Of a stretch of 64,000 bases of DNA, positions 35,068 through 46,812 are shown in pieces. This DNA comes from Rhytidiadelphus loreus (Eukaryota; Streptophyta; Bryopsida; Hypnales; Hylocomiaceae). The number at the start of each line of letters is the position of its first letter. The first letter of the stretch is position 1. The notes under the pieces were generated by a model, which saw only the letters and a program-made list of their open reading frames with translations, was not told the origin of the DNA and made no database searches. A program made the position numbers and the translations under genes. The DNA lies in assembly GCA_947034895.1 (NCBI GenBank), contig OX344762.1, positions 18,394,760 to 18,458,759 of the forward strand. Reading direction: 5' to 3'.

Positions 35068-35290
35068 TGGGGTGAACCGTCCCCCTCGCTTGTCCCCCAA
35101 AATCATTTGGGGGGGCATGCAAATAAAAGCCCCCTTGTTATGTGCCTTGATTAATTTCACTTCTACACCACTCATAGCTAATTTGGGGTCTCTAATTACA
35201 AATATGAATTCAAAATTTAAAAATTGGATCATGCGTGACAAATAAAAAAATTCATCGTTTTTCCCTTGCCAATGAGCAAGGGGGGCACAT
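35068..35290. mobile_element. Family A small element, copy A5
   Basis: The left end GGTTGGGGTGAACCGTCCCC matches A4. The core TTTGGGGTCTCTAATTACAA then ATATGAATTCAAAATTT is shared. The right inverted repeat (GAGCAAGGGGGGCAC) is cut short exactly where B2 begins. Confidence 0.55.
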
Positions 35291-35623
35291 GTAAGGTAAC
35301 AGACTCTGAAATTGCACAAACTCTAAAACCGCCCACATCCTCAAATGTATACTATGTCTACATGTTGCCTTTTCATAGCCTTCAGGAATGTACAAACAAT
35401 GTACATTTTAGGAGGTGGGCAATTTTAGAGTCCTATGTCATTTCAACTTCAAAATTTTATAACTAATTCCACAAAGTTCCAAAAATATGAAACTTGGGTT
35501 AGATGCTAATTCCACTTGGCTTTCAAGGAAAATTTACTGAAAATTAGTAAATTCAAGAAGCTTCATCTCCACAAAATTCAGTTTCAGCTCTTAGGTGGGC
35601 GATTTCTGGACCTGTTACCTTAC
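35291..35623. mobile_element. Inverted-repeat element B2
   Basis: The ends GTAAGGTAACAG and CTGTTACCTTAC are perfect over 12 bp. The interior is homologous to B1 at 18592-18902 although the outermost bases differ. It abuts A5 on its left. Confidence 0.65.
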
Positions 35624-35637
35624 TAACTTACAGCACT

Positions 35638-35898
35638 GCAAAACTATGACTACCATATAATGGCCTGTAGTGTAGCTTTATTTTTTAACAATAAAACTAT
35701 TAGCATGATCTATAGTGGGATTGCAAACCTATGACCACCATATAATGGCCTGTAGTGTAGCTTTATTTTTTAAGAATAAAACTATTAGCATGATCTACAG
35801 TGGGATTGCAAAACTATGACTACTGTATAATGGCCTGTACCATAGCTTTATTTTTTAAGAAAAAAACTATTAGCATGATCTATACCGGTAGTGGGATT
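35638..35898. repeat. Tandem repeat, 3 copies of about 85 bp
   Basis: Units start at 35638, 35723 and 35808 (GCAAAACTATGAC, then ATAATGGCCTGTA and ACTATTAGCATGATCTA). The third has a 6-bp insert. It is non-coding. Confidence 0.85.
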
Positions 35899-36113
35899 GC
35901 AATGTGTACAGTATGGGCATGGCATGCCCCCTCATTACGTTAGCATCAATCAAACTTATAAGTTATGAGTATCCCAATAAACGCTGTCAGAATCTTGTTT
36001 CCCTACTTACAGATTTGCTGTTGATTATTTATTTTTTCCAACTCATTGAGGCTCATGTGCACCATTTCAACATCCCCAAATTAATCATTCTAGGGTGCCT
36101 GCCTGCTACACTA

Positions 36114-36690
36114 GCCCCTAAAGCCGCAAGGTCATTTTTCTGCCAAAATCACTCAAAACTACCACTTTTGTTGTGTTCACCTATGAAATAAATTTTTAAA
36201 ATATTTTTTAAAATTTAACCATAGTGTCTTGTTCTACACTTGCCTTAGATCATGTGATAAATTTTTTGTGATGTTTGACTATATAGATTGAAAGATATTA
36301 GCATTCAAAGTGGAAGAAAAAAATTCTTTTAAGAAGTTGCTATGATTGGTCGCAAAACAAGAAACTCCATAACTTTCATATCACTAATCCAAATGGAACA
36401 AATCAAAGCTTCCCATTTAGAAGAAAATATAATCTACAAGAAAAAAAATATTAAAATTATTATTTGGATTTTTTTTGGATTTTTTTGTTGCTTGGTTTCC
36501 CCCATTTTGAGGTTATTGTGGCATAACTTTTGCTCCCAAGCATCAATTGGAATAAAAATTATATTCCCTAAAAGCTCATAAGTTTATCTATCTTGTGAAA
36601 AAGTTTCAAAAAGTTTCAGTAAAAATTGAGATCATAGGAGCCTTCCCAAAATCCGTTTTGTCTCCGTAGGGACAATGGGACTTTAGGGGC
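36114..36690. mobile_element. Inverted-repeat element E2, 577 bp
   Basis: The ends GCCCCTAAAG and CTTTAGGGGC are flanked by TA on both sides (or CTAG if the terminal base is counted outside). The interior aligns with both halves of E1 (CCATAACTTTC...CAAATGGAACAAATCAAAGC; AAAAATTATATTCCC). It is the simplest, uninterrupted copy and so the best guide to the family. Confidence 0.65.
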
Positions 36691-36959
36691 TAGAAAGAAA
36701 GCTCAAGTTACTTTGTTTTTTCTGCACACCAAAAAAAAATGAAGTTTTCAATTCATTATTAGGCAATAGTAAAATACAAGGCCTCCATCCTAGTTATGGG
36801 ATGGGGCGAAAGATGGACGGCCAACAACATGAGACTATGGAGGGTGGAACAACGTGGATTGATCCATTGTTGTGTAGAGGACCCATCTTTGCACCAATTC
36901 TTATCAAACTTGGGGAGCTCAATGTAGGCGGTGTTGAGAGAATGAGTAATCTCAAACCC

Positions 36960-39120
36960 TAATGGAGGTAGGAACCATAGTGTGGTCTACTGTTTTTGTA
37001 TTCCTTCATTGCAAGGCTAAATACAATAAAATCTTCTACAATTCTTTGCTTATTCAAAATTATGGAAATTTCATATATGCTCTCTATTTGTTCTTGAAAC
37101 ACTACAAAAAAAATTAGACCCATGTGCCGCGCTATGCTATAATAAATGCCACTTGTATTTTTAGGTCCTCTTTGTATTGTCACCATATGAATATGGGAAA
37201 CCTCCTTTAGGGATTAATCTGAGAAAGTCACCATTTCCATACAACGTGAGCGTAGTCAATGATCCTTCTCAAAATGTGAGCATTTATTTTCTCATTGTTT
37301 TATGAAATCTAGTTGAAGACTTTGTCATTTCTTGTAAGCCAAATGGTTCAAAGATTCAACCTTCTAAGATTTGAAAGAGCCAAAGCTAATTGATTGGTTG
37401 AAATTGACATGGGATCCTATGAGCAAAGATGACATGTCTCTAATGAGGTTGGGCCTATTGCGAAGGCCCTTGGTCTTTGGTTGTTTGCTCGAGCACCTCC
37501 ATTGTAAAAGTCCAAGCTTGTTTGGTTCAACAACACTCCCAAAATTGGTGAAAGATGCTTTATTCTTCTCCAAGCTCAAAGATTGGGCATGTGATATCCA
37601 TGTTATTATAAGTCCATCCCCTCCATGAATTCACTACAATTGTTTTATGCCAAAGTTGCCAAATGAAACCCTCTTTTTTTCTAGCATGATCAAGCCCCCA
37701 TGCATTCTTCCATTTGAATAGGTAGTTTGGGTATGAGACATGTTGCCATTTGGCCATGACCAACTATAGTAGAGGTTGTTCTTTTTAAAAAAAAATCCCG
37801 ACCAATCTTGATCCTTCCAAAATAAAAGAGGATTTATTTTTCCCTGGGCCTTTTGTGATGCCTTGAATGTGCATCCAAGTTAGAGTGCCAATGTGAAAGT
37901 TTTTGATTGAACAATGAATCTCCTCATAGTTGTTGGAATGTATAAAGACTATGGCTATCTGTCCAATGCACAATTCATGTAATCACATTCCTACAATATG
38001 ATATTTAGGGTGCTTGTTGTGGTTGCAAAGATATCAATCCATTCTTTGGCTCCGGGTTGGGGTTTTAGTTGATTCAATAATCTAATGCCTTCAATGTATA
38101 TCTTTAGATATGTCTTCCTTTACGAAAGCTTCTTCAATCTAAACACCAAATTAATTAGCTCCTTGTGGTCTCACACATGATGATTAGTCTAGCTTCATCC
38201 CAAATGTCACAAATGAATTGCATGCCATTTGCATGGAGGGTGGTGGCTCTTTACTTTGAAAAAGGCAGGCCAATAAATGGGAAGTGTGGATACCACCACA
38301 AGGGTGTATTGAGCTAATCATTGAAGGATGTAGGTGGTGATTGGGTTAGTTTTTTTACCATCATTTTCCAAGCCTTGTTGGTGTGCGTCTATACCTTTGA
38401 TCTCATCAAGGTTTTGAGATCATGTAATGGAAACCATTACATGGATGCCTTCCATTTATCAAATCTATATGGTTGATATTTTCTCAAATGGTAATCTAGA
38501 ATAGATTTGAAGTTATATATGCCAAGTTTATATGTTACAACAATCCATTTGCACATCAAGTTTATTATTGCATTGATCATATTGACGATGCTCATGCCCC
38601 ATCTTTTTTATCACTCCATATAATATACAATCCAAGTTATCCTAGTTTAGGTAGGCATTTCTATTTCAGTCCATAAGAAAATTTGGACTTGTGTTATTGA
38701 TTGCCAAATCCCCTTCATTGTGCATTCCTATGAAAATAAAGTTGGTATGAGGCAAATATCCCATTGACAATCATCAATTGGTCAGTTGAGTTGAGTCAAA
38801 TTGTCTATTATTGTAGTTGCTTATCAACATATTGATGAAGAGCTTGGTCAATGTCTTGAGAGGAGAAGGTTAAACTAAATGGGGTGCCTAAAAGCTTGGA
38901 GACATATCCAAATTTAATCCATTGCCATCCTAGTTCATCCATCTACCTTAATCTTTTGTTGTTGCCATTTGCCCACAAATAAGTTGTTGACTTGGTCCAG
39001 TTAATGATTATGCTTGATGTGATACTAAATGATTCAAGTGTCTTGATTTTATTGCATATAGTCTATTACTTTGCCCTTGACATATGTATTAAAAAAATTG
39101 CATTTTTTTGGACATTAGCA
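36960..39120 (-). pseudogene. LINE (non-LTR retrotransposon) reverse transcriptase, C-terminal part, decayed
   Basis: Read on the minus strand in several frames, this shows the end of a plant LINE ORF2. Near 38.9 kb is YVSKLLGTPFSLTFSSQDID. Near 38.3-38.5 kb are NKAWKMMVKKL and LNTPLWWYPHF. Near 37.6-37.75 kb is the zinc-binding RVT region (WGLDHARKKEGFIWQLWHK), followed near 37.4-37.5 kb by a FHQFWECC-like motif. Many stops and frameshifts break the frame. The catalytic RT core is missing from the upstream side, which fits the 5' truncation usual for LINEs. Element E2 lies beyond its 3' end. Recognition rests on motif patterns known to me, not on a search. Confidence 0.65.
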
Positions 39121-40511
39121 ACAAACACGCATGGTTTTCAAAACACAAGCACAAACATGGGATTGCAACTATGGAAGGTAGAATTGAGTTGGATGTTTCA
39201 GAAAACGTTTGGATGTCATAGGTAGAATGAGTTGATGTCTTGTGCAACAGTGATGCTCAAGGAAACATTGAAAAAAACATAGTAGTGTTTTGTACAACGT
39301 CCCAAAAAACATAGAAATGACATTTTGGCAAGGGGGGTTGGTTTAACTCCGGGTAAATTAGAGAAAATTACTATGAATTTAAATAAACCCTTGACCAAAT
39401 GGAAAATGTAGGGGAAGGGCAGCCATGTGGCATGTTTAAAAAAAATTTAATTTTAAAAGTGCCAACTAATGTGGCATTTGATTGACATGACATTCAACAA
39501 GGATGAGGTGGTATGCCAAATTAGTACATGTTGATGCCATTTGAAAATTTGAACAATGTTTTTTTAGACATCAATTGAGATGTCCAAATGTTTTTGCAAT
39601 ATCAAGTGAGATGTCAACTAAGATGTCCAAATCTTTTTGGCAACATCAACTTTGACAACTTTGCATAATTATGAAAATTAAAATATTCCATATGCTTTGT
39701 TGTGCCTCCTACCACCTCACTTGTTTAAATAGTATGTCTTCTCATGTCAATTAACACACAATAATTGGCTTTTCAAGCCATGCAACATAAATACCAAATA
39801 TTGTATTTGACATATTATATATGGTGTATTTTGTATAACGTATTGTATATTATGTATGGTATATGCATTAGATGACGTTTAAGGCCTCCAAGAGCTTATG
39901 AGTTATTGGCTCTTAAATATGTCTTGACTGCATTGGAAATGTTGCCAATTGCACAATTTGAAGTAGTTGAGACCGGATCATGTCATTTAAAATTAAATTT
40001 TTTTTTTGACCACGCTACATTCTTTTATTAGCTGCCGTGGGAACATCATCAAGAACAAGCTTGAAAAGGGCTGGTTTTGCCCTCAAATCCCCTCTAATAT
40101 CAAAGTTGATGTTGCAAAATGTTTGGATGTCGAAGCTTACATCTCAAAAAATGTCTCAAAAGACATCTAAATTGACATTGCTAAAAACAATATCAAAATT
40201 CTTGTTGTCATCTAAATTGACACTATTCAAAACAATATTAATCTTCTCAAACAATGTGACATCAGGTGTGATTCTAGCTACCACATCATCTCTGGATCGG
40301 GTGAAAAAATCCCATGTAGCACTGCTTGTCCACGTGGAGCTTATGAAGAGGTACCACATGGCACATTTTAGCACTTTCTTTCACCATGTTTGTTTACATG
40401 TTACAACAAAAATATGGTGCCTTTTCTTAGATTTTCACATATTTTTGCCATGTCATTTCAAACGGATTTTGTTGAACATCGATAGTGACATGCTTAACAT
40501 CTATCACCATG
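39120..40511. repeat. Family J/F repeat DNA (copy F2), left flank of G2
   Basis: Recurring words such as AACGTTTGGATGTCATAGG and ATGTCTCAAAAGACATCTAA match the J segment at 7-9 kb. The F block with CACTTGTTTAAATAG lies near 39720, followed by a tail of GTATTGTATATTATG words at about 39800-39860. A 187-codon frame at 40037-40600 crosses the G2 boundary and is a chance frame. Confidence 0.45.
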
Positions 40512-41281
40512 TGTGGGCGCTTATTTACCCACCCTTGGTAAATCGACAAACACAATCAGGTTCTGGTCCTATGATAGATTTCTATTTAATGGGTGTCTAA
40601 GCATCAATCCATTGTGCCTTCCAAGTAATGAATTTTTTGCTACTTTTCTAATTGGGCCTCTCTAATTGGAGTCATGGATGATTCCTAGGCGAACTATCAT
40701 GCTATGCTATGTTTTTGTGTTTCCTACTTCTAAGGTAGACAGTTATCTCATGCCATTTCTAAAAACCTACAACTCGTTCAATTTGGATTTTTTGGTGAAC
40801 CCTTATGAGCGGATGAAGTTTTGGCTGCAAGGCTATCAAACTTCATTCATAGTTTCCTATGGGCTTCCAATTCTAATTGAAGACAGAAATTTGACCTAAG
40901 GACCTGACTTCCTATGTTCTAGCTAGATCCTAAGTTTCAACTTGGTTGAATGAACACTTCCAAGTTTCATCCATTTTGGGCTCTAAACTTCATCCATTGA
41001 TATCTTGGACATCCTAACTCCGATTTCTATGTGTCTTATGTTTTTGGAAACCTCTCAGGGTCTAATCTAAGCCTATCTATTCAAATCTGACCTGAATTGG
41101 GTCCTAATGGTACTTAGCTCTCGGCCTTCCTACAGTCTTGTGGTTGAGATGCTACCTACCTACTTAGTAAGTCAACATGCTAACTAACTACCACTTATAT
41201 CCTCATCTTACGCGTCAGTTTATCTAATGGAGGAGAGGATCTTCTTGGTTTTTTCCTTATCTTTTCCCTCTCACCTGTTAA

Positions 41282-41687
41282 CCCTTTAAGGTCTGGTTGA
41301 CCACTTTGCAGTCGATTTGGCCACTTTCTTATGTTTTAGACATAGTTCTACTCTGAATTTGAAGAAAGAGTAAAGGAAACGGTTGTGGGGAATTTAAAAC
41401 CAAATGCATCCTTCAAAAAATTAACACAATTTGAGTTAGCATGTGAAAATAAATGTGAAAAAACTAACATAGGGGTGATTGTAAATATGACAATTAATGT
41501 ACAAAACCAATCATTGTAAGCTTTGTTTTTTACACAAAATTCATTGTGATGCCCTAAACTTATATGCCACCACATTGGTCCGGTTAAATCTATAAAATAC
41601 ATGAAGATTTTCTAGAATATTTTTTCATCCCTTGATTTTGTAACATTGTTTCGGCCACCCCCCAAATCAACCATGGACCTTAAAGGG
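41282..41687. mobile_element. Inverted-repeat element H inside G2, flanked by TTAA
   Basis: The ends CCCTTTAAGGTC and GACCTTAAAGGG are inverted and both are flanked by TTAA (41278-41281, 41688-41691). G1 has no such sequence at the matching site. The terminal motif resembles that of family E (CCCCTAAAGG). It contains no transposase. Confidence 0.6.
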
Positions 41688-41870
41688 TTAAGCCTCCTTC
41701 CCTCTTCCTCACCTCTCATTCATAGTGTTTTGCTATTGTGGTGGCTTGTTGGATGGTTGTAGAGAGGAGAAGAGGTGGTAGTTGAGTAGTGGAGGTGTTC
41801 TTTGGTTGGCTTCCCCTCTCTTGCACTTCGTGGTGTTGTATCTTCTTCGTATACTATGATGTTCTCAACT

Positions 41871-42105
41871 TTTATGCTAATTTTCCTTCCTACACTAGGC
41901 TCTCCCTAACCTCTATGCTAATTTTCCTTCCTACACTATGCTCTCCTTAACCTCTATGCTAACTTCCCTTCCTCCACTATGCTCTCCCTAACCTCTATGC
42001 TAACTTCCCTTCCTCCACTATGCTCTCCCTAACCCCTATGCTAATTTTCCTTCCTACACTATACTCCTTCTAACCCCTGTGTTAATTTTCCCCTTCCTAC
42101 TTACT
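41871..42105. repeat. Tandem array of 41-bp units inside G2
   Basis: Units start at 41912, 41953, 41994 and 42035 (CTATGCTAACTTCCCTTCCT, then CCACTATGCTCTCCCTAACC), with degenerate units at each end. It occupies the same part of the element as the 48-bp array of G1 but differs in period. Confidence 0.85.
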
Positions 42106-44345
42106 CTTTATTTTTTTTGTTTTAATGGGGGACTTAATTTAGACAAAAAGAAAAGAAACCAAAAAAAAGGAACACAAGGCCCTAGTCCTACCTAGGTGCA
42201 GTTGCTTGGCTGCTGGTACTGAAGCCCGGCTGCTGGGTGTAGGGGCTGGCCCAATGGGTGCAGGAGCCTAGTTTGCTGGGGCTGGATTAAAACAAGAGGG
42301 GCCACATTGTCCCCCCAAGGGAATGACACTTAACAATCCCACAATGGAAGGAAGGGTAGAGCAAAAAAGGGGGGCCAAGACACTTCCCCCTCTACTCCGG
42401 TTACTTCCTAAATTTTGGACACTAAACTTTGATCTATTTCCAAGACGTTTTGGAGACTAAACTTTGGAGGGAACCTTCAAGGTAAATCCAAGGGGAACGA
42501 CTAGATTGGTTTTAACACCAAATCTAGGACTTTCCCTTGGGCCTAGGTGTTCAAAGCTCCGCCGTTTGAAGGATTTTAACACACAATCTAGAACTAAAAT
42601 TGACAAGGAAAGGTAGAGTTTTGTCATCCCAAAGGAAACTACTCCACTCTTTTCTTGACAAGGACGGAAGGATTAGACTTAATACAACATGAAAGACTCG
42701 GATTAGTACAAAGATAAGGAGGGCACGTGGTTAGTAGAATGAGATTAGTATGACAAGGAAAACGCGGAACTAGAGGCCTTCCAAAGCGGCATCACCAAGG
42801 TACGGTAGAAGGTTGCTCTAGGGTTAGTACAAGACACACCAAAGAGGATCCAAAAGACACTCAACTAGTGAACAAGGACACGAATGCTCACACACACAAG
42901 GGTTACAAGGACTTCAAGAAGGACCTCCACGGACTTTCAAACCTAAATTATAGCAACAAGAGGAGCAAAAAAGTGCTCCAAAAACATCGTAGGGAGTTTT
43001 AGCCAACACGCCAAAACATCTAAGATAGTTTAGACCCACGGACCCAAAACAAGTATTGGGGGTGTTTTGTGAGGGATATGGGCCCCCTTTTATAGGTTCC
43101 CAAGGGCCCACTCCCCCCTTAACTTACTACTAGTAACCTCATCTTTCCGGATTTTCACCTAATTTTGGATTTTACACTAGTTCTAAAGTCTATCTTTTGG
43201 ATTTTAACTCTGAATTGCAAACGGATTGCGCCAATGGCTTTAAAAGGCCATTTTTAGTTTTATATACCACCTACCCTTGTTCCCATCGTGAAAAATCCAT
43301 CAAAAACTAGCGCCAACTGAAATTAGTAAAAGGGTAAAAATCTAACTTTTAAAGTTTACCTTTTCTGACTTGGATAATTAGCTAGGGTTGTTGGGAAGGT
43401 CCTAGGGAGTAAGAAAAGACTCCTTGACGACTTTGTTCCGACTTTGTGCGCTCCTGGGATGCCGGTCAACTCCACAAAGATCTTGTCGTAATTAATAATT
43501 GAGGGGATGTTGATGATTCGGCTACCTCCTGCTATCGAAATACTATGAAATTTTTTGAGGCACGTTATTAACATAAAAAAAGCTAATTTAATTTTTAGTG
43601 AGATTTTACCACAGCTTGGGTAATTTATATGAATTTCCCGTGGTGGCTTTTGGCAGTTGACCGTTCGGAAAAAGATCCTCTAGAGATTAGAAAAAACCGA
43701 GACTTTGGGGGGAACCTCTCATAGAATTTTCCAAGCCATGTGCCAAGTCTTGAGTCAGTCTTGCACATGATTGATAGCGAGGTAAAAAACGACTTCTCTA
43801 GAATTACCGGCAGTCAAGGAATCTTTCACACGTGAGGAAATCTTGGCGAATTGATTTTGTTGTGGATTTCCTGACATGTTCATGATTCGAGAGCACTATC
43901 CGGCGGTCGTGGATTCCTCCATGTGGCTTGGTTTGGAAAAGTGACACTTATATGCTATCAATTGGAGTTCCTAATATTTCGTCAATAGAATGGGGAAACT
44001 ATAACCTATCTTTAGAGATTTACATAAGGACCTCCCTATCTCCCCTAGAACCAATATAGCCAAGCATAGTCACATGTAGTGGATTCGGGCTATTTTGGGT
44101 AAGTTTCCTGTAACCCTATTGTTTCCCGCTACTTTATGGTTCTAACCTATATTCAAATGGGGTTTGTGGGTATTTTAAGGATAAAAGGCTATTTTATAAT
44201 CAAAAGCTATACTAGTACGTGACATACTTATTTTGGTTCTACACTCTTTTTTGGGCTTTTTGTATAATATTATGCCTTAAATTGCAACAAACTAAAAAAA
44301 AGAAAACTATGAGTCTCAAGTGACGAATTTGGGGCTCACACCATA

Positions 44346-46300
44346 TTTTAGGCACATCCAAAAAAACAAGGGTTTCTTATAGTGATAAGTGACAAGTCAT
44401 CCTCATTTATTGTGTCTAGATTTCATTATCAAGTTTAGGCCATGCAAAGAGGTAAGCTAGTAGAACTCTTTAGAAATTCCAAATCTCATAGTAAAATCAA
44501 GAAGTAATATCATGACCAAATAGTGTCTTAAACACATGTGTGCTATAAGAAGTGACTCTAAAACCATGTAAAAAAAATAGGTGGTACATCTAATAGTGAG
44601 TACATTTAACTTGTACAAGCTATCAACTTCTTTAGCCATATCTTGTAATTGATTGAGTTTCCAGATTTGGCTTACATATATAGGATTAATTGTTATTCAA
44701 TATCAAGGCACCTTAATTGACTTAAATAAGGATCCTAAAAGGGTGGCTATAATTTAATGGATCCTAAGTAGCATTAATCATATGCATAAATTGATTTGGA
44801 ATCCCTAATGCCTTGTGACCCTAAACCCAACTTAAGTTAGATATATGTATTAGAAATAATCACTAGAAGAAAACTGCATTTCAGTCAACACAAGTGTAAA
44901 CCAACTTTTCAAATTTTGAAGCTCTATTTTGTCATTCAAGTGTAAATAAGGTGGTAAGAATAGATTAAAAGACAATAGATGTGAATATAATGAACTAAAC
45001 CCTTCGATAAATGAAATTGACTATAAACAGATTGGAAAGACAATAGTCATTTTGGGAGATACTAATCCATGAACTGTTATGACGGTTATGGTCCTTAGTA
45101 CTTGTGGTGAAGATTTGAAAGGTTGCCTAGAAGACTATTAAACTTGTTTTCTTTGCTGTTTATTTTGCCATTAGCTGTGATAGTTTTGTGCCTTTGACCA
45201 TAGTCCTTTTGGTCTCGTATTGTGTATGTGTGAATTATTGTTCTTGAAGTTGTTGTTAATTGTATCCGGTGAATGGGAGATTTTAAGGTTGTGTTTGTAA
45301 TTGTAGAAGTGTTTGAATATGCTTTTATGAATTGTTTGTAAAATGAATATATGCGTGTGAGAGTATATGAGCCTGTGCAGTTGTTAATGACTATAGTTGA
45401 TATGAAAGCTTGTAAATTTTTTATGTTTGATTGATAATTGAGTAATGAAGGAGTTGATTGTATGTCAAGACTATAGTCATGATGTTGTGCGTGTTTGCAT
45501 TAATTGGACAATAGTCTGAGCAAGAAGTTATAAAATGCAACTATATTCAATTGATAAATTGGGCTATGGTTATGTAGAAGTAAGACTAAAGAATGGAGAC
45601 TATAGTCTAAATGCATGTGCATGTGGTTGTGGATTGTATAGTCTAAATGCATGTGCATGTGGTTGTGGATTGTATGCTGTTGAAAGAAGTTGAGACCATA
45701 GTCCTGATAGGATGAATGTGAATGAAAAATAATGAGTGGCAATGATTGTGTTAACTGTTAAGTCTATAGTCTTGATGCTAAATGTGTATGCAGTGAGTGG
45801 ACTATAGTCATGTTGAATTAAACATTGAAATATTGTGAGAAATTATAATGACTATGGACAAGATTGATTAAATGATTTAAGAGTGATAATAAATGAAATG
45901 TAATGGAACGATTTTTCATTAGAGAAATTAGAAATGAATGAATAAATCTAAATATTAATGAATAAAAAGACCATAGTCTGTACCAGAATGGAGGTGGAGC
46001 GTGAAGATTATGAATGAGAAAAACTAATGATAAATATCATAAAACTTTCTCTCACGGAATAGAGATTCATTGAAAAAACTAAAAAAGATAAATAAAGTGG
46101 AATTTGTTTATGCTTAGTTTACTGGAAACGACATTTGAATTATATTATAATCTAAAAAGAAGATAAAATGAACCAAAAGACTATGGATTGCTAGTAGGAA
46201 ATAAACTTGACTATGGACTATTATTGAAAGATATTTGGACTATAGACATCCTCCTTGAATAAAACCAAACTATGGATATAATGTTGTCAGTGTTGTGAGG
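44346..46300. other. Region rich in GACTATAGTC-like palindromes, no gene
   Basis: Exact GACTATAGTC occurs at 45469, 45598 and 45800. More than a dozen close variants (GACCATAGTCC, GACAATAGTC, GACTATGGAC and others) are spread from about 45050 to 46280. A 36-bp unit is repeated twice at 45601-45675. A reversed CACTATAAGAAACC end at 44371-44384 could be a CACTA-type terminus. No protein frame was recognised. Confidence 0.45.
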
Positions 46301-46812
46301 AGACAATAGCCAAGTCGAGAGGAAGGAAAGGACTGAAAACTTAGACCTTTTCAATAATACTTTGGATGCCTTTAGAGGGATATTTGTAATTCATTTCTAT
46401 TTAACAAGTGACCTTAGCTACACTACGTTAGACTATTTGATCATTCCCTTGATTTTAGAACCCCTATACTATAATCCTGGGTTATTGCAAATAGGCAAAG
46501 TCTAGACTACAACAATCCAACTGATGTTTTTTGAAAACTGTGTTTTTTGCAACACAATTTTTTGAAAACTGTGTGAAAGTAAATTTTCAATTCTACAATG
46601 TATCTTTTAACTTCAAAAATTTGTAACTAATTATTATTAACAAATAAATTTATCAATAATTCAAAACATAAACTTTCAAAGTAGGAAAATCTATTCATAT
46701 TTTTTAAATTTTATTTTATTTAAAATTCAAAAATTACATAGGGGATTCAAAGTTTTGTTCGCATGTGGTTTCTAATGGACACTCTAAGTGATCCCTCTGA
46801 GAGTTAGAAGAC

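Larger units (their letters stand above)
40512..44340 (-). mobile_element. Giant LTR-like element G2 (inverted relative to G1)
   Basis: On the minus strand it starts TGTGAGCCCC and ends GCGCCCACA, as G1 does. The flanks on the + strand are CCATG (40507-40511) and CCATA (44341-44345), a 4-5 bp duplication with one mismatch. Blocks such as AAACATAAGACACATAGAAA and ATTTACCAAGGGTGG are collinear with G1. It lacks E1 but contains element H and its own 41-bp tandem array. A TATA box is kept near 43087-43097. There is no protein-coding frame. Confidence 0.65.

Noticed and set aside
37100..37115. CACTACAAAAAAAATT as another CACTA terminus
   Set aside because: It lies within LINE-derived sequence with no partner terminus or duplication, and one short match is not enough.
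40037..40600. 187-codon forward frame
   Set aside because: It crosses the boundary of element G2 and has no domain, so it cannot be an old gene.
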